Shown piece by piece: positions 57,571-64,000 of a DNA stretch of 64,000 nucleotides; within the stretch, counting starts at the first letter, position 1, and each line of letters starts with the position of its first letter. A model generated the notes under the pieces. That model did not search any database. It saw nothing but the letters and a program-made list of their open reading frames with translations, and was not told the origin of the DNA. Position numbers and translations under genes: made by a program. Source of the stretch: Acanthacorydalis orientalis (taxonomy: Eukaryota; Arthropoda; Insecta; Megaloptera; Corydalidae); assembly GCA_034766995.1 (NCBI GenBank), contig CM068315.1, forward strand, positions 21,342,844-21,406,843. The letters run 5' to 3'.

Positions 57571-57859
57571 CGAAGATCGTTCGACAAGCAAGTTAAACAC
57601 CGTTTTTTGGAAAATTTCGTTTTTATTTATCAACATAATCTCCATTGAGGGCTATACACAGATCTGCTCGTTTTTTCAATTTTTGCGGAAACTGCTACAA
57701 TGCTCGTTTCAAGCATCTGTAGAATGTGAACAACACGTCGCTTCTGGCTGAAATTTCGCCTATACTAGTTTGAAAAGTGACACTTGATAGCGGTGACGTT
57801 ACCAAATGAATGGTGGCGCCATCTCATAAAAATTTACCAAACTGATTAAACGACCCTTG
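57571..57859 (-). mobile_element. Mariner deletion derivative (MITE)
   Basis: 289 bp, TA at 57569-57570 and 57860-57861. The left end is CGAAGATCGTTCGACAAGCA and the right end, read inward, is CAAGGGTCGTTTAATCAGTT. On the minus strand it has a 5' leader joined to a transposase C-terminus (KRADLCIALNGDYVDK, about 57690-57630), so nearly the whole gene is deleted. The TIR family is the same as the stub at 4190-4356. It borders a TA array on the right. Confidence 0.82.

Positions 57860-57898
<39 letters not shown>
57860..57898. repeat. (TA)n array, right of mariner MITE
   Basis: TA array starting at the target-site TA of the element. Confidence 0.96.
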
Positions 57899-57900
<2 letters not shown>

Positions 57901-58469
57901 CACTTCTATATTACAGCCCTATGCTTTGAATTTTTGTGGTACAAAAATTTCCTTATTTAACTTTTTTGTCTTTCTGTATAGTATTTTATTGGAAATAATA
58001 TCAAAAATGATAAAGCTTCTTTTATCGCTAATGATTTATTTAGTTTTATAGATTTCTACTAGATGTCTAGTGACTTCTAATTATATGTCGGAAAAATTCA
58101 CATATGCTTTTCGCGCAGTTGATTTAATTCTGAACTGATTTTTATTGCCTTGTTGCCTGCGTTTGCACGCACAGAGATTAATATTCATAGATCTTTTGCA
58201 TTATTCAGTAGCTTTAAGTTTTCTGTTCGTTATTGATTGGTATTTCTTTATTTCGTTATATATTCAACAGTAGATAGATCTGTTTCGCAAGGTATGTATT
58301 CTTTTGTTTAGAATATTCTATTTCCTGTAACTTCGTTAGTGTTTGTCTTTCCAATAAGGATACTTCTTTCAGTTTTCGCAATAAATTTCTGGAAGTTCAT
58401 AGTTAAAAGTAAAAGTTCACACAACATTGAAGTGTATTAATTACACACAAAAAAAATAATTTACATATT
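57899..58469. other. No recognisable gene
   Basis: Noncoding. It may include the 3' end of the hAT element to the right, whose left terminus I could not fix. Confidence 0.4.
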
Positions 58470-60183
58470 ATAGATTTTCAGAAAATTTCTCTCGTAAAAC
58501 ATCTAGAATGCATTAATTACACAAAGATTTTTGTAAACCTGTTGCTGTCCTTAAGTAATTTTTCATAATTTTTAATTTGGAGAAACTGCGTTTTCCAAAA
58601 CCAACTGATACGGGTAAAGTTACCATTATTCGGAGGCAAGTAATCAAATTCGGAAATTCTATATTCGTACTGTTTGTCCACAAATAGTTAAGTATTTATA
58701 GTGGTGTTCCATTTGAGAAGGCAACGATACAGCTAAATTTATAATTTCTTCACAAAGTTCAAGACCATCAATATATTTATTATCATTATCAGGCAATAAT
58801 AAATTCATATAATTTTTTAATATTTCTGATCTATTTTCATGTTTCTGTTTATAAATTTTGTACAATATTTTAAACATCAACAGGTAATTTCATTTGTTCA
58901 AATCTTTCGCTAATTGAATCAATCGCAGTGTCAAGAATGAACTAAAAAATAACTTTATAATTATGTTGTGGGTTTATATTATATTTATAGGCGTTGGTTA
59001 TTAGATTCATAAAAAACTGCATTTGTTTTTAAGAATTCGAATCGTGGAAACATCTGGCAATCTACTTTCATTTTCAAGGATTTCAGCTATCATTTTTGCT
59101 TCATCAGTAACTTTCACAAAATTTTCATCCTGACCATATTCATTTAAAAAATCCAAAATTTCTTTAAACGCACTATTACATGTTAAAATGCTCAATTTAC
59201 GAAATTGCATCATTTTTTATACAATATTTATTTTTGATAAAATGTACCACACAATCAGGCTGCAAACAAATTTGAAACAAGATGTATTTTGTGTGAATGA
59301 TTGTGCTTTGCATTTAGTTTGATTGTTGACGTTTTCATTTAAATGAATGTTGACCAAAGTTTCATAAATGTGTTCGAGTTGAAATCCAAAGGCATTATAG
59401 CGGAAATTCTACTCTCCTATCTAATAGAGCAAATTTGTTTCAAAGTAATTTTCGAATACTGTTTTAAAATGTCTCACTGACTAGTTGATGATGAAAAAAT
59501 GCATATATTTCTTGACCAATATAAAAAAAGTTGGCTAATTTTCTCGAAGTAGATGCTGCATCGTTAATAAATAAAGACGTTAATAAACAAAGAATGCACG
59601 TGCAACACCGACTTTTTTACCTTTCATATTTACTCCATTATCACACCTCTGTCCCCTCATATCTTCAATCGGAATTAGGTTGCCGCTTAACTCTTCAAGA
59701 ATTGTATCAGCTAGATTATTTCCAGAAGTATTTACCACAGCGATGAATACTATGAAATGCTCACGAATTTCAAACCCATTATTGCATTGGAACACAAATC
59801 TTATAATAAACGACATTGACTCTGATCTGGGATGCAATCTATTACTATTGAATAGTATATTAATGAGAAATTTATTATGTTGCGGTGTATAAACTATCAA
59901 ATATAGTTATTCACTGCAATGTTAAATACACTTATCTATTAATTTAACATGATTAACATATAATGTACATCTGAAGATGAAACCTATAATTGTAAATTAG
60001 GTACAGGAAGGCCACCTTCTAACAGCGGTGACAGCACTATATATTATTTAAGCTTTATGATTCTTTATAAATAAACAAAAACCATGCAAATAATAAAACA
60101 ACTGCGAAATATCTAACAACCACTTTCATACCCGAGGTGTTTGGAGCGATCGCTCCATTGCTTCATGCCACCAAATGGCCCTG
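58470..60183 (-). mobile_element. hAT element relic
   Basis: The right (5') end, read inward, is CAGGGCCATTTGGTGGCATG, then AAGCAATGGAGCGATCGCTC. It includes a perfect 14-bp palindrome GGAGCGATCGCTCC (60143-60156). CAGGGCC-type ends and the transposase inside place it in hAT. The left terminus was not recognised and the left limit is set by the end of coding homology. Confidence 0.7.
58500..59900 (-). pseudogene. hAT transposase pseudogene (DUF4371/ZMYM type)
   Basis: From right to left: MSFIIRFVFQCNNGFEIREH and FIVFIAV, then NTSGNNLADTILEELS and DMRGQRCDNGVNMKGKKVG (59650-59580, the C.G..YDNGANMKGK block with the catalytic Asp region). A broken middle follows, then MMQFRKLSILTCNSAFKEIL (59213-59007) and LLPDNDNKYIDGLELCEEII (58880-58659). 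The C-terminal block VTLPVSVGFGKRSFSKLKIM and KNYLRTATG (58620-58560) is the hAT dimerisation region (usually ...S.ERSFSKLK.IK.YLRS.M). Frameshifts and stops separate the blocks. The order and motifs fit the DUF4371-containing hAT group, also known from ZMYM-like proteins. Confidence 0.85.
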
Positions 60184-60325
60184 TACTCATATTAAAAACG
60201 AAACTGCTAAAAGAAATAGATAATATCCTCATTCTGTCTCTTGCTGTGCGTTCATATTTTTTTTGAATAAAAAATTACAACAAGAAACAACATTCGGGAA
60301 CAGAGACCAGGTTTTCTTCTAGCCT

Positions 60326-60374
<49 letters not shown>

Positions 60375-60397
60375 CCTATATACGTACACACATTCAC

Positions 60398-60446
<49 letters not shown>

Positions 60447-60476
60447 GAGTACATATATATATATATATATATATAT
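60184..60476. repeat. Gap ending in two (TA)n arrays
   Basis: TA arrays at 60327-60371 and 60402-60476 (the latter with a CGAGTACA interruption). The first 140 bp hold nothing recognisable. Confidence 0.85.
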
Positions 60477-62383
60477 AATCAGAATTAGTAAGTTTAATAA
60501 TTTTATAATGCTAAAGCACTAACAGGTCACATAAAGTTTATAATAGTTAACGTCGATATCGATCAGATCCAATGAATTATCATTCATATTAAATTATGAT
60601 AAATTTCCAAACTATAAAAGCACTAAAGATAAACACACACACGTCACATGTTGTCATCATCAGATATCTGTACTATAATACCCGCCTCATCTTACTACAA
60701 TATTATATTTATATCCTTTTTGGCTCTCACTCAGGATTATTCTATGAATTCCTTGCTGATTGTTTTCATAATGGGGATTGACAGTTTCTTTCAATCCTAA
60801 ATACTCGGTCTAAAATTTCTCTCTCTTTCGCTCTCTCTCTCTCTCTGTATATATATATATAAAGATATTTGATAACTAACCCGTTAACCATTAAAATAAT
60901 ATAATTAAATTGTTTACCATTCTTTTTTTGTAAATATTCAAAAATATGTGTATTGTACCTTTGTAATTAAAAAAATTATATGACAAATTTTCAAAATGAA
61001 CAATTTTTTAAAACACATTTTGTTTCCCATTGCTTAGATATCGGAAAGAATATTTTTTAATATATATTTCTTCAAATTATTGTACCTGCTCATAAAATAA
61101 TATTTTTGCTTCTTAGGTCTTATATATGAAATATTGTTAAATATAAATATATAAATAGACACATCTTTTGATTCATACGGTTATACATTCCCTGTACAAA
61201 AACAACGTTGATGTTGTATCTCAAGATGCATGAAAACAAAAAGAACAGACGGCTGTTAAGATATTAATAAGTGTATTTTATGGTACTATATTATCTACAG
61301 TATAATATTTAAAAGTATACAAAATCATTATTTAAAATACAATTTGTCTATTTCAAAATGAAATAACACAACTCATACACAATTTCATTCACTTCAATAG
61401 TTCACAATGTAAATAAATAATAAGTTTAGTAAATTAAATATTGATAATAATTTAATATTTCTGTTCAACCAAGTATTAAAAAATACTAATCACTAATAAA
61501 CCGAGAAATATATTACTGTTGTTTTTTTGCGTTGATAGATAGCAGTATAAAAGAATGAGAAATAGTAAGGTTGTAATAAATCAAAAAATTTTAATTAATT
61601 TTAATTCAAATAATATTATTTTTATACTATTAGCATACTTTTTTTTTAAAAAAAAAAAACGAAAACAATATTAATCTAATATAGAATGTTTGCTTCAATT
61701 TTATCCGTTCGAGTGAACGTGGGGGTGGCTAGACGGTATTACACAACCCTAGTAAGAATTTTCATAATTAAAAAATTCAGTAACGGATAATTTGGTTACG
61801 ACTTATGGGCAATAAGAATACCATCGTCGTCAAAAAAGCCCTAAGGTACATAAAAATCTGAGATAAAAATTAAACATTTTTTTTCTGAAGATAATGGCAC
61901 CACCATCGAAAAACGCACTAATCAGACTATCATGATCTATAATCAATATTGAACAACTTAATCATAAACATTTTTGTATAGTTTGCGAGGTATGAAAATC
62001 AATTTCTGAACATGAAATTCATCATCTAAATTTGATTCAAATATTATGTGCCAGTAAATTTCCTAAAATTTAAATAATTGATAAAATAATTCATTTACAT
62101 TTTGATCAACTTTGAAAAGTATGAGTTTAGTAAATAAATTTCATATGAAATAGTCGATAATAAATCATAATAACTTATGATTTGTTCATCATTTATTTTT
62201 CATTTTATAAACACCCCTTTTTTGGATTGTTACTGATCAAAAATAGAGTATATAATGCAATAATGAGTATAACTGCCATTAAGTATAAAAATATTTTTAT
62301 TTTTTATGGTGGAATAGTCTCGTTATTCTTTACTATGAATGACCTCTTGTCCTCAAACAATTATTAAATCTAGCTTTAAAATA
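60477..62383. other. Gap with simple repeat and repeat copy
   Basis: A (TC)n/(TA)n tract lies at 60817-60862. A T9A12-like homopolymer junction lies at about 61648-61668. About 61880-62030 is a diverged copy of the dispersed repeat (CACCATCGAAAAACGCACTA, then TTTTTGTATAGTTTGCGAGG). No gene seen. Confidence 0.5.
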
Positions 62384-64000
62384 CAGTAGACCTTCGTTGA
62401 ACGACCGTAATTAGTGCAGGATTAACGGTCATTCCTTGAAACGGTGGTTGTATAAGGAAGTTATAACATGTAAACCTTCTAATTGGGGAAAAGCCGTCAA
62501 AATCTTAACCGTACGCTAGGTAAAATTTATTTTTAAAGGTACGTATAAGAAATATTAATCTGTTGCTAATAATTTGTTTTTATTCGATGGTAACCCACAC
62601 CTACATTTTACCAATGCTGATCTTCAGAGGAAAAATCACCCTCCATGTAGATTTCTGGTAATTCACTACTAGAAGCGAAATCGATTCTAGCCCTCTTTGT
62701 GGCAGTGGTACTAGATTGAGAATAAGTTGAGGATTTGGTGACAAACCTAACCCGAGTAGACTGCTTCTGCCTATTTTTTTTCAATTTGTTAAAGTAGGCA
62801 ATCACATTATCCTCAAACTGGCACATATGAACTTCAGTTTTTTCAATTTCTAGATGGAATTTTATTTTATTTTTAACAGTTGGCCATGCATTCAACAAGA
62901 TTTTTAATTCGTCACTACTCATAACATATAAGTCTTCAACTTTCTCTTCTTCACTATATTTCTCGCTCTCAATCAGCTACTCCAACTTCTGCAGTTCCTC
63001 TGTTAGCATCTCTTGATGATTTTTAACTAGACATTGAACATTATTCGTATCCACCTCCAGACCTTTGAATTCACACAGGATAACAATGTTCTGTTCCACC
63101 CCACCAACATTATCAGAAAAACCATCAAAATTACTATCATAGACCCCATCAGGCCATAACACCCTCTAGGAGATGTTTAGTGTACGTACAGTGACATCAC
63201 TCCATGTAATCACAATCCATTTCACAGCATGGATGATGTTATAGTGCTTTTTCCAAAACTCTCTGAGGGACATTTCATTGTTTTGAGTAGCATCGAAATA
63301 TGCCCTAAATATTCTCTTTGTATAGTTTCTTAAAAAAAGTCAAAAATTACCAGCTGGTCCATGGGCTGCAGCAAAGGATGGCATTGAGTGATAAAAACTT
63401 AATATTTATAAAGTCTTCCTGAAACATTAGATCCAAGGTTAAGTTGGGGTCATGATCAAGAGCATTGTTAAGAAGAAAAGACACCTTGAGAGGAGATTAT
63501 TTCTAGTAAGATATTCCTTTATCGAGGTACCAAGAACATCAGTGGACCATTTAGTAGACAGCCCTAGTGTCCCATGCCTTATTGTTCAACTGTCAATTAA
63601 TCCACAGTATACTTTTTATCGCTCTGTGTTGCCTAAAAACACGTGGTGTCTGTGAATAATACATGAGAAGAGGCTATCATTTAAAATTACTATATGCATT
63701 AGCCCCTAGCAAAAATTTTTATCTATCTTTCATGAGCTTATAAAACTCTGACTTAAATAATTACCAAGCATCTGCTAAACATATATCCAAATTAACAACA
63801 GTCTCTCCATTTCTACATTATGAGAATCGAGATTCATTTTTCTAATCGCATCAGTAATAGCAACATTTTTTATCACATTTTTTGCTTTTAAGAAATTAGA
63901 AATGAAAGAATGGGAGATGCCATATTGTCTAGCAAGTTCATTGATCTTAACTCCTTTCTCATGTTTTTAACAATTTCTTGATTTAATTTTATATACAATA
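62384..64000 (-). mobile_element. pogo/Tigger element, cut by window end
   Basis: The left (3') end is CAGTAGACCTTCGTTGAACG after TA (62382-62383), a pogo/Tigger-type terminus with inner ACGACCGT / ACGGTC inverse words. The transposase reads leftward from the window edge. The 5' end lies beyond 64000. This is a different lineage from the pogo-like element at 47175. Confidence 0.82.
62608..64000 (-). pseudogene. Tigger-like transposase pseudogene, 5' end outside
   Basis: From the right edge: KGVKINELARQYGISHSFIS with NFLKAKNVIKN (CENP-B-type first HTH, near 63940-63860), then AITDAIRKMNLDSHNVEMER and LLLIWI (start of the second HTH). A degraded stretch follows, then VSFLLNNALDHDPNL (about 63470, the LLLDNAPGH.. 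block with the second catalytic Asp changed to Asn). QPMDQQVI-like and FKKLYKENI blocks come next (about 63370-63310). NEMSLREFWKKHYNIIHAVK, W.VITWSDVTVRTLNISWR and VLWPDGVYDSN (63280-63130) are the CW..L.P block of the DDE_1 C-terminus. A C-terminal tail ends SSEDQHW at 62608. Several stops and frame losses. Confidence 0.85.

Noticed and set aside
58070..58440. Left end of the hAT element at CAGCCCTATGC (57914)
   Set aside because: The match to the right terminus is too weak and the flanking 8-mers do not agree.

Overview
The window reads as intergenic, repeat-dominated DNA from an animal nuclear genome, most likely an arthropod and probably an insect. It is very A+T-rich, carries dozens of long (TA)n microsatellites, and holds decayed DNA transposons typical of insects: several mariner lineages, Tc1, pogo/Tigger, piggyBac, hAT and a Helentron-type endonuclease fragment. 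I found no host protein-coding gene, rRNA, tRNA, CRISPR array or operon that I can support. Every recognisable coding remnant is a broken transposable-element gene. The species cannot be named from this sequence alone.

Layout. 0-10 kb: a 0.26 kb mariner deletion derivative, two back-to-back mariner relics (about 0.8-2.6 kb), a piggyBac-like repeat beside a mariner 3' stub (3.77-4.36 kb), a Helentron-type endonuclease fragment (5.1-5.4 kb), a cluster of TGACAGT motifs (7.4-7.6 kb) and a long mariner on the minus strand (8.3-9.6 kb). 10-20 kb: a second type of mariner transposase relic (12.0-12.9 kb), a hAT-like MITE (14.3 kb), a TA-flanked MITE (15.5 kb), a full-length but dead 1.3 kb mariner inside a TA array (17.3-18.6 kb) and an LTR-like scrap (19.3 kb). 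20-32 kb: many TA arrays, piggyBac-like miniature elements (21.7, 24.1, 27.9 kb), a TA-flanked MITE (22.0 kb), a Tc1 relic (27 kb), an HTH-only mariner MITE (29.7 kb) and a GC-rich TAA-flanked MITE (31.9 kb). 32-46 kb: two more HTH-only mariner MITEs (32.6, 35.0 kb), a 2.1 kb piggyBac relic (36.3-38.5 kb), a hAT-like MITE (40.5 kb) and a second copy of the 15.5 kb MITE (43.3 kb). 46-64 kb: the best-preserved element, a mariner with an almost open catalytic domain (46.2-47.1 kb), a pogo/Tigger deletion derivative (47.2-47.9 kb), a hAT-like MITE (50.4 kb), a Tc1 relic (51.5-52.8 kb), a fourth HTH-only mariner MITE with two foldbacks (53.1 kb), a mariner MITE (57.6 kb), a hAT transposase relic (58.5-60.2 kb) and a pogo/Tigger element running off the right edge (62.4-64 kb).

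Themes. First, elements that target TA sit inside or against (TA)n arrays again and again. Second, one mariner family exists here as a long copy plus five deletion derivatives. Four of the derivatives keep the DNA-binding part of the transposase and lose the catalytic part. Third, four members of that family carry short foldback inversions. Fourth, several low-copy families (three MITE families and one dispersed repeat with about eight copies) can be defined from copies inside the window. None of this amounts to a new biological system. The most novel items are the repeat families and the recurrent foldbacks. All element assignments come from reading motifs and termini by eye; no database search was possible.
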